Part shown: piece after piece, positions 1 through 13,245 of the stretch
How the letters are laid out: the number at the start of each line of letters is the position of its first letter
Numbering within the stretch: position 1 is the stretch's first letter
Assembly (NCBI GenBank): GCA_014529385.2
Contig: CM043963.1
Span: 105,799,912 to 105,863,911, forward strand
Reading direction: 5' to 3'
DNA from: Adiantum capillus-veneris
Lineage: Eukaryota; Streptophyta; Polypodiopsida; Polypodiales; Pteridaceae
DNA length: 64,000 bases
The notes under the pieces: generated by a model
Databases searched by the model: none
The model's input: only the letters and a program-made list of their open reading frames with translations
Told to the model about the DNA's origin: nothing
Position numbers and translations under genes: made by a program

Positions 1-486
1 CAAGTGCAAGGAAAATATGAATAACAAGTCACAAAAGTACTGGAGGAAGAGGTACACGAGCCAATAGAAAAAACAAAAGCAACATGGAAGGGAAGACTTG
101 CAAGTGTGTAGAAAAGACCTTGAAAACATGGTTTTCAAGAATGATTGGTTTCTGTTTGTGGGATGGTGATGAAAAACAAGTGTTGGTTGTTTGCATACAA
201 GTTGTTAGATTTTGCTACTTTAGGCAAATTTGAAAAATCAAGAACCGTCAAATCTTTGAGAATGATTTGTCTTCTACTAGTTTTGCATAGATAGTGCAAC
301 AATGCAGGGAACTGATGATATCTATTGGTAAAAGGAAGAACTCGGGCGAGTGATATAGGGTCGTTAACACCATCCTGATGGATTAAGGCTTGCCAAAATA
401 TGGGTAGGTTCTCGCCTCTTGGTGAGACTTGGTAGCGTTTCCTTGTATTACAAAAACTCTCAAGGATTAACACAAATTTGAGGCCA
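1..486 (+). mobile_element. LINE 3' fragment (copy A)
   Basis: Positions 85-486 match 958-1359 almost base for base, so this is a second copy of the same LINE 3' region. It starts just after the zinc-binding C-terminal domain of the reverse transcriptase and runs through the 3' untranslated part. It stops at 'ggccactttgta', where copy B begins with coding sequence, so the true 3' end with palindrome and poly-A is missing. No open frame survives. Seen directly: the repeat. Inferred: LINE identity, through copy B. Confidence 0.7.
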
Positions 487-1425
487 CTTTGTAAAGGAGA
501 AGACCAACTGGCTACCCAGTTGCACCTCAATGGGACTAAAAAGAATGCTGGTCAGCAGAGTTTTGAAGGGCTTGACAATTTCTGCATGCCGATGTGTGAG
601 TCCATGTTCAAGTGGAAAGATTGGCGATGGCCTAGGAGCAGCCAATTGTGTAACCCGAAAACCAAGGATATTCACCGCACTCTTATGATATCGTCTGATT
701 AATTCACCCCCCTCAACAAGCTTTGGGAGACGCAATGGTTGGAGGCAAGATGGGTGGCAACTGTAAGTAACATCTGGAACCCGCAATGGCTACTGATGAT
801 GAAGATCTTTCTTTGAAAGGTGTTATGGGGGACTCTCTTGACATGAGTAATGGTTCTTGCCAAAGGGATTGGATTTGACAGATGCTCGGGTTGCAAAATG
901 GCTCGTGAGGACCTCCCTCACCTATTCCAAAAGTGCCCTGCTACAAGTGGCATGGCAAGGAAGAATTGCAAATGTGTACAAAAGACCTCAAAAATAGGAT
1001 TTTTCAAAAACTACTTGTTTCTGTTCGTGGGATGGTGATGAAAACCAAGTGCTACTTGTTTGCATACAAGTTGTTAGATTTTGCTACTTTAAGAAAATTT
1101 GGAAGATGAGGAAATGTTAGATCTTTGAGAATGATCTGTCTTCTGCTAGTTTTGCATAGGTCGTACAAGAAAGCAAAGTATTCATTGTATCTATTGGTAA
1201 AAGGAAGAACTCAGACAAGTGATATAGGGCCGTTAACACCATCTTGATGGATTAAAGCTAGCAAGAATATGGATAGGTTCTCACCTCTTGGTGAGGCTTG
1301 GTAGTTTTCTGATGTATTACAAAAACCCTCATGGCTTGACACAAGCTTGAGGCCACTTTGTACCTTTTTTTTTTTGTGAATACAATGCATCCACTCACAA
1401 TTGTGAGTTTGGGAAAAACAAAAGA
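487..1425 (+). mobile_element. LINE 3' fragment (copy B) with zf-RVT domain
   Basis: Frame pieces at 478-702 and 850-1038 match the C-terminal part of the LINE at 13.8-14.5 kb: LATQLHLNG, SMFKWKDWRWP, then the reverse-transcriptase zinc-binding motif RCSGCKMAREDLPHLFQKCP (Cys-x2-Cys...His...Cys). The frame is broken between pieces. The 3' end carries the palindrome ACTCACAATTGTGAGT at 1393-1408 followed by a short A-rich tail. It lies downstream of the lipase stop and is 5'-truncated, the usual fate of LINE copies. Confidence 0.8.
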
Positions 1426-1670
1426 TCTTGCAAATATGCCGACTCATCTTGATTATGAATGGGCTTCATTAAAGGGTATATACATGCCAAAATGTTTCAA
1501 CAAATCAGTGCAAATGATATTAGACAATGGTTTCAATGGTTCTTAGTGGAGATGGCACATAGTTTTTTCGAATTTTGCCAAAGGCACTACCTTTTGGGGA
1601 ATTATCACACAAGGAGGGGTAATTGCACTTCTTGGAGATGCAATTGTATCTTCACAGAGTGACCTCCCAC

Positions 1671-1672
<2 letters not shown>

Positions 1673-1735
<63 letters not shown>

Positions 1736-1882
1736 AGAACTTGTATCACATTAATCAAATCAAGCCTTATTTTATCATGTTCCCCTTGCATGTAGTGGGT
1801 ACCTTGACTGAGCATGAGACATATATATACTCGGTGAGCGTGCGCGCACGCACGCACACACACACACATGAGAGAGAGAGGG
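1673..1882. repeat. (TG)n(AG)n and (CA)n(AG)n microsatellites
   Basis: A (TG)n run at 1674-1714 passes straight into (AG)n to 1738. A second compound run, GCGCACGCACGCACACAC then GAGAGAG, sits at 1848-1882. Open frames drawn through them are low-complexity artefacts. Confidence 0.95.
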
Positions 1883-2088
1883 AGGTCGTATTTCATGGTC
1901 CCTGCTCTCTTTGTATTAGACTATTTGAGAAAAGTTACAACAATTGTAATGCTACGGGGTGACATGCTTGTTATGCAACGCGGATTGGCGTATCTTGTGG
2001 CACATGCAAAAAGTAAGTATGATGCCATATCCAAGTGATAATCAAAAGCGCTTATAGTATATGTGAAGAGGGAAATTAGAGGGAATTC

Positions 2089-2345
2089 CTAGTATGGACT
2101 AGCATTGCAAGTGGCAAATGCATTAGAGGGGCTTAAATAAGATCCTGTGCCAATGGTAAGGTTGAAGATTTGAGAATTAAACCTATGAGTGAAATGTATT
2201 CCATCCCAATTTATGAAAACATTTGGGTTGGGGCAAAGTGTAGAAAGGGCTGTGCTTGATAAGCTATTGCAGAAAAGGATTATATTGTATCTATAGGGAA
2301 CACTCGGGCCTGCACCACAACAAGCATCCAAAGTATTCGAAAATC
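2089..2345 (-). CDS. GDSL lipase exon 4 (C-terminal, block V)
   Basis: The acceptor ATGTTTAG lies at 2346-2353, and the exon starts GA to complete the Gly codon opened by exon 3. It encodes [17 protein letters not shown], then [13 protein letters not shown], carrying the catalytic Asp and His of the SGNH triad, and ends ATCNASPY-stop (TAG, 2091-2089). The exon is intact. The next exon lies 8.8 kb away at 11.2 kb. Confidence 0.87.
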
Positions 2346-5300
2346 CTAAACATAATCAACACAAAAGGGAGGTTAGATAATTGAATTTGCAAATAAAAGT
2401 GATTTTTTTTGTCATGTGGAATTAATTGTGCTACAAATTTAATTCCAAAATAACGTAAGATACAACATGGAAAAATCAATCTTGTTATCACTTATTTTCA
2501 TAAAACTAAAAACATACTAAACTTAGCGAGTTATAACTACCTCAAGATGACAACAAAAAATTATATATGACATTTCAGAAGAATTTCATCATGCTTTTTC
2601 TTTTTTTTTTCTTCCATACTCACAATAGTAGTGGAGAGAATTTATATTAACTAGAAAAGAATACAATCGCCCTCAAGCACTACATCTGCCTTGAGAGGGC
2701 AACAATTCCATAAGGGGCTTGAACACAGATGCAGCAGAAACCAAAACAAGGGTGCTACTAAAAACCGCGTGAGTGGTCTAGGCAACTCGATGCGTGGTGC
2801 CACTCTTTAGCTCTCACAATAGTGAGTGGAGAGAATTTATATTAACTAGAAAAGAATACAATCGCCCTCAAGCACTACATCTGCCTTGAGAGGGCAACGA
2901 TTCCATAAGGGGCTTGAACACAGATGCAGCAGAAACCAAAACTAGGGTGCTACTAAAAACCCCGTGAGTGGTCTAGGCAACTCGATGCGTGATGCCGCTC
3001 TTTAGCTCCTACAACGTGTATGAGCTCGGTGCTCATATGCACGATATCATCAAATTGAGCCACAACTAGTTTTGCCTCAAAGACCTGAAGGTTCCTAGAC
3101 TTCCATACCGGATTAAGGTAACAAAATCTAGTGATTTGGGTGCACACTAGAATGGCCTGGCTTTGAAAACTACGCCCTCTTAGGTTCAAGTCATCTGTAA
3201 ATAAGAAAATCTTCTAGGTCTTTCGTACCCATTAATTTGCAAACTTTAGCGGCCAGTCCCCGCGAGGCAGGACACTTTCTAAACATATGTACGGGGTTCT
3301 TAGAAGCCGATCTACAACCAGAGCAAGTGTCAGTGTCTATCTCTCTAGCGCGAACCTTAATCCCAATAGGCATGGCTCACCAAAGCAACTTCCAGATAAA
3401 GAACTTCATGTAATTAGGCCATTTGATCTCCTAGATGCCACTACCTTGCAACGCTCTTCCAACCCATTTTTGTTATATATTTTGGTGAGTGGGGCAAACC
3501 AGCCCACTTTGTATATCAGATCACTGTAGGTATCATGGGTCTTGGGGAGCGAGAACACTCTATCTTTAGGCCAATGCCAGGCCTTTCATTCTATCTTTGA
3601 CCCAAAGCCAAGTGAAGGTGATGATGAGAGCATTTCCAAGAGTCTACTGATCAGAAGCCTGTTGAAGCACTAAAAGCTCCACATCCTTCTAGCAAAGGTT
3701 TCTATCATCCCAAATGAGATAGTTTGGAGATCCCGTTGTTGCTTACCTGGTGAGCAACTTTCCTCCAAAACAGGTTCTTAAATTTTCTTGCATTATAACC
3801 TCCTTCCATGTGCCCCCTTTAGAGGCGAGCTCTGCTTTATTTATCATATCCCACTCCATTATGACAATGACAATGACAAGTGCTTCAAAAACTTAGGTTT
3901 AGTGTAATGCCAACTACAAATTTTGAGATTTATCTCTAACTTTGAAGGTGAGAAAACCTACAAAATTAAGAGACATTTACTATACTTTAGTGTAAAAACG
4001 TTGAAATCTAATCAATTTACCTCTAAAATTTCTCATATGTAGGTTGTCAAGTTTTTGAAAGAATGTTTTTTTTTAAAGCACTTGCTCCCTTGTTCGCTAA
4101 GACTTGTTTCATAAAGCCCTACTTTCCTCAAATGCCCTCCTCTTGGCCTGCCCAAAGAGCAAAGACCATATACTATATAGATGGCTTCTCTTTTTGGCTG
4201 GCTAAAAATAGGACTTTTTTTTTTGGGAATAAAGAAATTAGATTGGTGAGTGTTGTAGTGGGCACTTAAGAGAAAGTTATGAATGGTACTGGTGGGTAAT
4301 AGTTTCATGTTTTCTCTCAAAATATATTGAGATGTCAACGAGCTAGCTCAATTGGTAGAGCAAGAGCCCCTTGTCTCCAAGGTGTTGGGTTCAAACCCCC
4401 TTGACAGCTTGTGTGACATGTAGCCCTTAGAGGATGTTCCTCTACTCCATATGATGGGTTGGCCAACCTTATCCGACCGTGAAAAGAGTCGGGTTGCCTC
4501 CACCTACGGGGGTTGGGTGTGTGTGTTGTAATTTCAAAGTTGATGGTAATTCTCAAAAAAAAAATTGAGATAAATTTTTATATAAGATTCTATTATTCAA
4601 TCTTCTCGATAATAGAGTCCTCTTTTCTCGTGCGATGGGAGTGTAAAGGTTTCCAGGTGCAATGTAGATATTTGCATTCAACCTACACATGCAGCTACCT
4701 CCTTTCAACCTGTGAGTCTGCCAAAAGAGGGGTTCTCATGTTGTTTCTGGAGTCACATAGCCAAATTGCCAACCGTTTGCCATGACACAAGAACCCTCTT
4801 ACATGAGATCGTTGGTAAGCCTGCTCTAAGCTGGAATTTATGAACTTTGGCTCCAACATAATCGATGATTTCATGTAATTTCTATGCATACATTGAAGGC
4901 TTATCACCGAGAGTGCATGAGGCACGACATTGCATCCTTGACACCATCAAAACATGCATAAATATGCGGTAATGGCAAGCACTATGCTTCTCTCCTCTCC
5001 TCTCCTCTCCTCTCCTCTCCTCACTGCGCACCATGTACGGACAAACAATTAATGGCCAAGGAGAGCCTTCTTTGGCATGTGGTTCTATGCAAAATACATC
5101 CATTAGAGCATGTTACTGAAGTTGTGTCTAGCTCTGATGCTTGCCTTTCCTTGTTCCAACAAGACATTTCTACTCAAAGTGCTCGAAGCAACCCTGCACT
5201 TATTGTGTTACTACGTCATATGCCCCAACTCCTTTTGCTTGAAGTGCTTACCCATGGTGATTTATTGGTCGCTGTTTGAGAAAGTTGGCTTATACGAGAG

Positions 5301-8300
5301 CTACATTTTTTCTCAAAGTACTCAAAGTAGCCCTGAACTTACTGCGTTATTGCGTCATGCCCCAGTTCATTTTGCTCGAAGTGCTTGGTTTATTTTCTAT
5401 TGTCGGAGGAAGTTGGCTTCTGTGAGAGCAACATTCCACTTATCAAACTAATCAAAACATCAGCATACCTCAAATAACTTGATCATATTGATATTTTTGA
5501 TGAGCTTTTCACGTTCTATTGTAGCTAGCTGTTCAAAAATAGCAAGTTCTAAATCGAGTATCTGCTGCCATTTTTGTTGTAGGAAGCATCGAACCTAGAT
5601 ATTTTTTAGACATAGAGGTACATGTTCAAGGAATATCGGCTGCAAGAATAACACCTCTACTTGGGAATCACTAGGGCCATGTAAATTTCTTTGTTTACAT
5701 GATATACATTCATCATTAAGCAATGTGCAATGTGCAAGATATCCAAAGTTATTGTACTTATATGGAGAATTTTAAGTATGGGTAATCTTTGACAAGCTCA
5801 ATGAGACCAACCGCTAGGTGTTGTGTGGGTGGAGTAAGTCTCAAAGTGTACTGCCTCTTATTCTTTGTACATGTACAAGAATAAGTTCAGTGGGAAATCG
5901 AACAATGGACGTCCCGGCCTTAGGCAAAGGCACAACGTCTTTAACCCCAAAAACGTACCACTTAAGGTGAATGTGTCAAGAAGTGGGTCCTACTAGCTAA
6001 ACAACTAGTATGTACAAGAAATCTTGTAAGAGGCTCTTTCAACCTATGCCCACTAGCTCCCTAAGTCTATCTACATGTACCCATATTGGCTCTAGGGATA
6101 GGCAAACATGCGTACCTACACTAGAGCCTGCATGTAAATCCCGCAGACGACTCTGTGTGGTCTACAAAAGTCCACTATGTATCATGCTAGTGATAGTCAC
6201 TGTAGGACTGACAATCCCTGTTGTAAATGCTCCCACTACAACTACTAGGTCGGGCCTCAACACTAGTAGGTCGTACATGAGATGCCCAAATGTTGACAAA
6301 ATCTGCACAAACCTGGTTGTCCTAGCCTTCCTTGTGCTATCTCCATGTACTGGATCATCATGACTACCCATCAAGCATTGATGTGTCATTACAGACACTA
6401 GGATGGCTACATCCCTCTCACACATAGGTAGAACTTTGTGTCCTGGCATCAACTCATTCGCCTCTAGCATGAGCATATCAAAGAACTCCATGTTCATTAT
6501 CTATGCCTGTGTCTCTAGGGAGCAGACCCGCTCTACCTCTGCCATCACAAACTCTGACAACACCTATTGTGTCTCACTAGAGCACTGCCGCTCTACCTCT
6601 ATCTCTATAGAGTCTAATGGCACGTCCTGCACAACTAAATTCTCTGTCTCATGAGCACGGTGGAGCTCACCCGTGAAGGGGACACATCTCATCTCTCGCT
6701 CAAAGCATGCTAGCAAAAAAACTAAGACCATGTTGTCTCGAACCTCAGATACATGCATAGGATATGCCAAGCCACTTCGGGATCCTTTGGAAATCATTGG
6801 TGATCTTCAATGCATCTGGAAAGAATTCTCCCTAAGCAGTATCTAGCACCCAAAATCTGTTAATCTTCTGATTGAGATCAAGCTCTATCTTAGCTGAGTA
6901 ACATAGCACACATGTCATAGCGTATATGGTGCACCACTGAGCAATGACAAGAAAACATCTCCTGTACCTGCAATGTCAAACACCGAACCATCAACCAAGT
7001 GCACACAGCCAAATATCCCATTAGAGAAACTACTCACAATGTGGTGTGACGTGGAAAATTGCATCCTCATCTAGCAACCAACAAGAAGGTGTTTAACCTC
7101 TAGATGACATGTAAGGAGGAGGAATGCTAAATGGAAATGTAACATCACCGTCATTGGAATACGAGCCATTGCTCTAGCACGTGTCAAAACCTCATGTGCA
7201 TCTCACATACATCTATGTTGTTGTCTCATACATCTGAAAAAACGACGCTTAATGTGCCTTATGTGACCACAATGCCAACATCGCATGTTTTTCAACTATG
7301 AGACTGTTGTCTCTCATGACTCATCAATATCGACACTAAACTGTTGTCACACATGTCCGCTAACTGAATGCCAAGAAACCAAACTATGGAAAAAAATATT
7401 GGCAGAGTCTCCGTTGTAAATTGAGCAAAAAACTCAAGCACAATCTCGACCATAAATCATACCAGACTAGCAACAGTGTGGGAGATCACTCGACCACTAC
7501 ACAATCATGAAAACCATGATCAATTGCATCAAAACCAATGCTTATTAATGTATAAATCAACTCTACCAAGATCCACAATCTGCAAGCATAAACAGCATCA
7601 CTAAACCAAGTGAGCCAAGTCTCGGGGAAACAGCTCAACCGAGCGTAAACCGCATAACCATATGCACAGGTAGTGAGAAAACAATGCTCAAAGCGCATCC
7701 CAAGTAGGCCTACAAAGGTCTGCCAAGAAACCTATAGAACCTATAAAGCATGTGATTATTGCCACTCCCATGGAATCATGATGCTGGTGATCCTGCCGAT
7801 TTCACTCTTTTGTCTCATTCACACGAGGCCGGATATTCAGTTTGCAGACTCACAAGTCAGCAAATTCATGCATAGCCCAGGGTATAAGCATTAACAGGCT
7901 ATAAAGAGGTTTTTTTAGCTACTTGAGTAGCACTTAACATCTTGGCTTGTTTTATCCTAAGGGGGGATCATTGCCACCGTATTTACATGCTTTTTCGAGG
8001 GCTGGTTGTTTTAACACATGAGTGTCCACAAGTGGTTTTTGTTTCATGCTTTTGGCAGCTCATGCGTATCATAGTTGAGAAAGATGCAACCTACTATGGT
8101 CACTTCCAGCTGTGAGGCTAAGTACATTGTAGTCTTCACAGCTACGGTTGAGTGTGTATGGCTCAAACGCCTTATGGATGATTTGGATGTTGGACAGGAC
8201 ACTTCCAACACTATCTACACTGACAGTTAGAGCACATTAGTAATTGCGAGGAACCAATTTTTCATGCTCGCACAAAGCACATTGAAGTGCATTTCCACTA

Positions 8301-11300
8301 TGTCAGGGAGAGAGTCTCATTAGGAGAGATCAGCTTGGCTCATGTGCCAACACAGGATAACCTTGCAGATTTTTTCACAAAAGCATTGTTTAGTGAGAAG
8401 TTTGAAGCTTTCCGCAAAGCTTTGGGCTTACTCTCCTTTGTGGATTGATCATGTCCTCAGGGCATGGCGCTTCCCTACACTCTATGTGCTAGCTCTCGTT
8501 CACCACATCACTCATAGGGGTGATTTTTTACCACATACATGTGGTAGTGATGTGTGTGAACACACTTAGGACCGTCGGGGTAATTTTTCCCTCATTAGGA
8601 GGTTTTTTCCCCGTGTATTGTATATACGCACATCACTCTAGAGCTAACTAATCTTTATATTGTACACTAAGTAATACACTCTCTGTTGTGTGCCTTGAGC
8701 TTCCTTCGTCTTCTCCAAGCTATGTGTGTTTTCCTTCAACCCTAATTCCAACAATGCCTTGCTCAATTGCAAGCTTGAGTGCCTACATATTTCAAGATTC
8801 CCTCTCCTCCAAGAAGGGGATGTGCGTGTTGAGGAAGTCCAGCTCCTCTGATCTCCTCCTGATCTCCTTATCCTTGCCAGATCCCTGCCGATCCGGTGCC
8901 GCCTAGCTCTATGTTTTTGCGCCTCCCTAGATTCGAGAAAGCCGCAACAAAACCATCATGTGTGCGGTGCAATGTTGCGTGCAAGAAGGGGAGCAAGAGA
9001 GAGTGCAAGGTGTTGTGTGGGTGTAGCAAGTCTCAAAGTGAGCTGCCACTTATTCTCTGTATATGCACAATAATAAAGTCAAAGGGAGGCCGAACACTAG
9101 ATGTCCGGCCTCGAGCAAGGGCACAGTGCCTTTAACCCCAACAGGGGTCCCATTCCAATGCACAGAGAAATTTGGCAATTCATGTCCATCCCCACTTCTA
9201 GCTCCTCCTTTTCCATTTTATGTCCCATGTGATTGGATCGATGTTGTAAGATTCTGATACTAAAGGCCTATGCCATACTCGTTTGAATGGTGTGGGGGGT
9301 CGTGTGTGTTTGGGGGGGGGTTTATAGATAACCATTCAAACGAGTATGGCATAGGCCTTTAGTATCAGAATCTTACAACATCGATCCAATCACATGGGAC
9401 ATAAAATGGAAAAGGAGGAGCTAGAAGTGGGGATGGACATGAATTGCCAATCTCTGTGCATTGGAATGGGACCCCTGTTGTGGTTAAAGGCACTGTGCCC
9501 TTACTCATTTCATGCCCCCCCCCCCCCCCCCCCCCCCCCCCAAAAACACACACGACCCCCCACACCACAACAAAAAAAAAAAACAAAAAAAAAACTACAG
9601 AAAGTATTACATTTGTTTGATGAGCGATTTTTCTTGTAGAAACTTCATCTCTTCTTGGTTTTTCGTAATTTAATGTCATTTTTTACGGTCACCCTATGCT
9701 TCTTGCACCTTGCAACAAAAAGGTGCATAAAGTAGTTTCTAGGCTCTTTGTTTTTTTTTGGGCATACTCACAATTGTGAATTGAGAGAATTTATGTTAAC
9801 TCTAAAAGAATACAATTGCCATCAAGCACTACATGTGTCTTGAGGGGGCTAGGGTTCCAACAACCATCAAGCACTACATGTGTCTTGAGGGGGCTAGGGT
9901 TCCAACAGAGACTTGTACATAGAAAAAGAGGATATCAAACTAGAGATGATACTTCTATCCTCTTGAGTGTTCTAAGCAGCTCAATGCATGAATCCATTCT
10001 TCATCCTTGCCAATTGCTCGTCTTCTTGCTGTGGTTTCGAAGCTCTTAGGCTATGGTCACACGATGCTTAGTTATCTGTAGGCCTGCGACATCGTCTGAC
10101 AAGAGCTAAGTGCATCACCGTGAGCAACAAGTAGAGAGAGAGAAAGCAAATCAAATACAAGAGAGAGATTCATGGCGATGACCGGTAATGGACGGGCATA
10201 GTTTTGTAACTATGTCTTTTTTGGCATAGTTACAAAACTATGACAATGGAAAGTTAGTCGTCGTTAGAAAGGGTCAGAGAAAACTAAGCCTCGCGTGACC
10301 ATAGCCTTATCACTCTCTTGATAATGCCTTGCTTTAGCATTTGAGACTGTTAAGTGTGTCTTAGTTAAAATTAGCTCTAAAATACAAGGTGCAAAGTATG
10401 TATACTAAAAAATAAAAACCTCTTTTGTTCGAACGCTACTGTAGACACCATTTTTTTATGAAGATATTTTAATTAGGTTAACAAGTCAACTCTCAAGCTT
10501 GTGCTTTGGATTTCGTTACCTCAAATCTCACTTTATTTCTTGGTTTTTTTTTGGTAAATGGCTTACCTTTTTTTTCCCTCCCTCTTTTCACACGTTTCTT
10601 TTCTTAAATTAGCTTCAAATAGCTTTGTTTTGTCTAGTTTTTGTTTAAGAAGAGCTCTTTTTTAGCACATAGGATTAAATATATTTCTCACTCACCTTTT
10701 GTGTGTTTTGCCCCCAAAAAAACGGATTTAACCTTTTTCAAAAAATCTTATAAATTTAGGATAGCATTTTGGGATCAATGGGGCCATAGCTTAGTGGTTG
10801 AATAGTTTGTATGGGTGTAAAGAGTTGGTTTTGATTCCTAATGACACCTTTAAGTTATTTCTAGCACATAACCACTTGAAGATTTAGAAATTTTCTCATG
10901 TAGGAAAATGGAGTCCGTTCCAGTGCTTTTCATACAATGCATAACATCATGAGCTTGTGCTCTAGAGGCACCACATGCAGGTAGCTAGGTACAATTGGGG
11001 GCAGGGACCCCCGGCCCCCCCACCGGGCCGGCGGTCCCTTGCCCCCAATCGTACCTAGCTAGGTATGCAGTGCCTCCCTCACAGAAGCTCATGATGTTGA
11101 GGCCGGTAAGTCACAATGTGAGAATTATTGTGAGGATCTGTCCAAAACTTCTTGTGAACGAAGAGCATGCTGAGTGATACCGTAAGAGAAGTTGTTCTCA
11201 ATGACTTCGATGTAGGCACCGTAGTAGTCCAAGAAAGTAAACCTCGCCCTATTATAAGTTGCTCGAAGCTCGTTCACAAGATTTAACAACTCTATACCAT

Positions 11301-12807
11301 GGGTGTAAGAGAGGAGATTTAGATCTAGAAGGCAACCATTACTATCTTTGCTGCCCATTGGGAACATAGATAGGAACGAAGGTAAACACCCAACCGGAGT
11401 TATGCTTATGTATAGAAAGTTCCTCGCACCGTTGGCGTACAAAACCTGAGTATAAAAGAAAAAGGCAAAAAGTCATGAAAATTGAAATATAAATTCAATG
11501 AAGATCGAAGCATACATAATGATGAGAGGCAAGTTCTACCTGTGGTATACATAACCCATTAATTTAGAAATTAAGTATTTACTGCCATTAAATATTTATT
11601 TTAACAAATGAAACAAGTCATAATTTATATTAAGTTAAAAAATCTCATGCTTGATAGCAAAACATGCAAAATACAAAATACCTTTGTATTGCAACCACAA
11701 ATTGAGTATTAGTTAAATTAAGGATAATTACCTGTGTTGCATTTCTTAATTTGGCCATAACTCGGGGAATAAAGTTATTGGTGATGTAAGAAGGCGAGTA
11801 GATTAAGGAGTTCAGGGCTCCAAAGTAGTCATTCCCACCTATCTCAAGAACATAAAGGCCATTGGTGTAGGCATATGTGCTTGGATTTTGTGGGCTTGAT
11901 TCAAAAGCCTTGAGTTCAAGATGCCATCCAACTTGCACATCGAGAGAGAGGTCCGTCAAGGGCCTAATTTGCCTACTCCTAAGAGAGGATGCAGTTTCTG
12001 CAGTAGCCCCTGACACTGCATAGTTTACACCTGTGTTGAAGTTTGCTTCTCTGTCAAGGTACGGTTGTAAAAGTGGTAGGCCTATCCAAGTCTCTGCAAT
12101 CATCGAATTTTAACTTGTTAACCCTAGAAAAAATCAAATCGAATGTATAAAAATGAACATTTTTGTAGAAAAGTTTATTTTATTAACCAACCACAAATCT
12201 TCTTTCTAATTGGTACTTGTGGTAAGTGTGAAAAGTCCTCTCTAGTGTGCTAGGTCACGAGGTTGATTCCTGCTAGTGAATGCATGGTGATTTTGCAAAC
12301 CGGTGCCGCTACAAGCCTGCGAGGGAATCTATGGTGATTCCATATAATGAAAAACGAGCATAAACCCAAATATAGAGCATAGGAAAGTATGTGGAATCTA
12401 TGGCGATTCCTTATAATGAGAAACGAGCATAGACCCAATATAGAGCATAGGAAAGTATGTGGGGTACGATAATCGATTTGAGGTTAATTAGGGGGAATCT
12501 TGATAGATCCCACCTTTGTGATCAAAGAAGAAGCGAATGGGCCGACACATGTCATGCAAGGACCAAGGGGCTGCAAGGGCTGCCAGTTGTTGCTGGAGGC
12601 TAGAACATTGATTGAGTGAGGGGGGGAGGTAGCAATAGAGCGTTTTTCTTTATATTTTACAAACGAATAGGTGGAAAAATTTGTTTCTCTTAAACTCATG
12701 ACAGTAGGCATGTCTGTCAAATTTTAGAAACTGCTTTTATTAAATAAGAATCTCCAGAGATGCTCCCTTGGCTTTCAAGGGGGGAAAAGGGTAGAGACAC
12801 CACGTGG

Positions 12808-12841
<34 letters not shown>

Positions 12842-13204
12842 GAACTCAGGGATAGAGAGAGATTTTTGATGAGGCGTGAGCTTGAGATGGTGTGGTGAAG
12901 CCATTGGACCAGACTGGCATCTGCTAATGGAGCACCGTGACACCATAATGTGGTGAAGACATTGCAGCGGACGACTACAACGTGCAATAAAGGGAGGAGA
13001 GAGATCCAAAGCGGAGAGAGAGAGAGAGAGAGAGAGATTTCCTTTTCAATTGCATCGTGGGACGTTGCTTTGTGACTCATGTGGAGGAGATAAAAATTGA
13101 AACATCTACTAACATATAACATAATATGGCGGAGTACATAACCCTTTACACGTGTCTCTCTCTGCGAGATGAAGGCTAAACTCCAAGTGAGATGAAGGGG
13201 AGCG

Positions 13205-13245
<41 letters not shown>

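Noticed and set aside
6162-6797. Novel protein genes on the minus strand
   Set aside because: Although open and not low complexity, they lie between damaged Copia protease and LTR in one element, so they are more likely eroded internal sequence. Identity left open.
11125-12103. A separate truncated lipase gene at 11-12 kb
   Set aside because: Its missing N- and C-terminal exons are present at 41 kb and 2 kb with exactly fitting phases, so one gene explains all pieces better.
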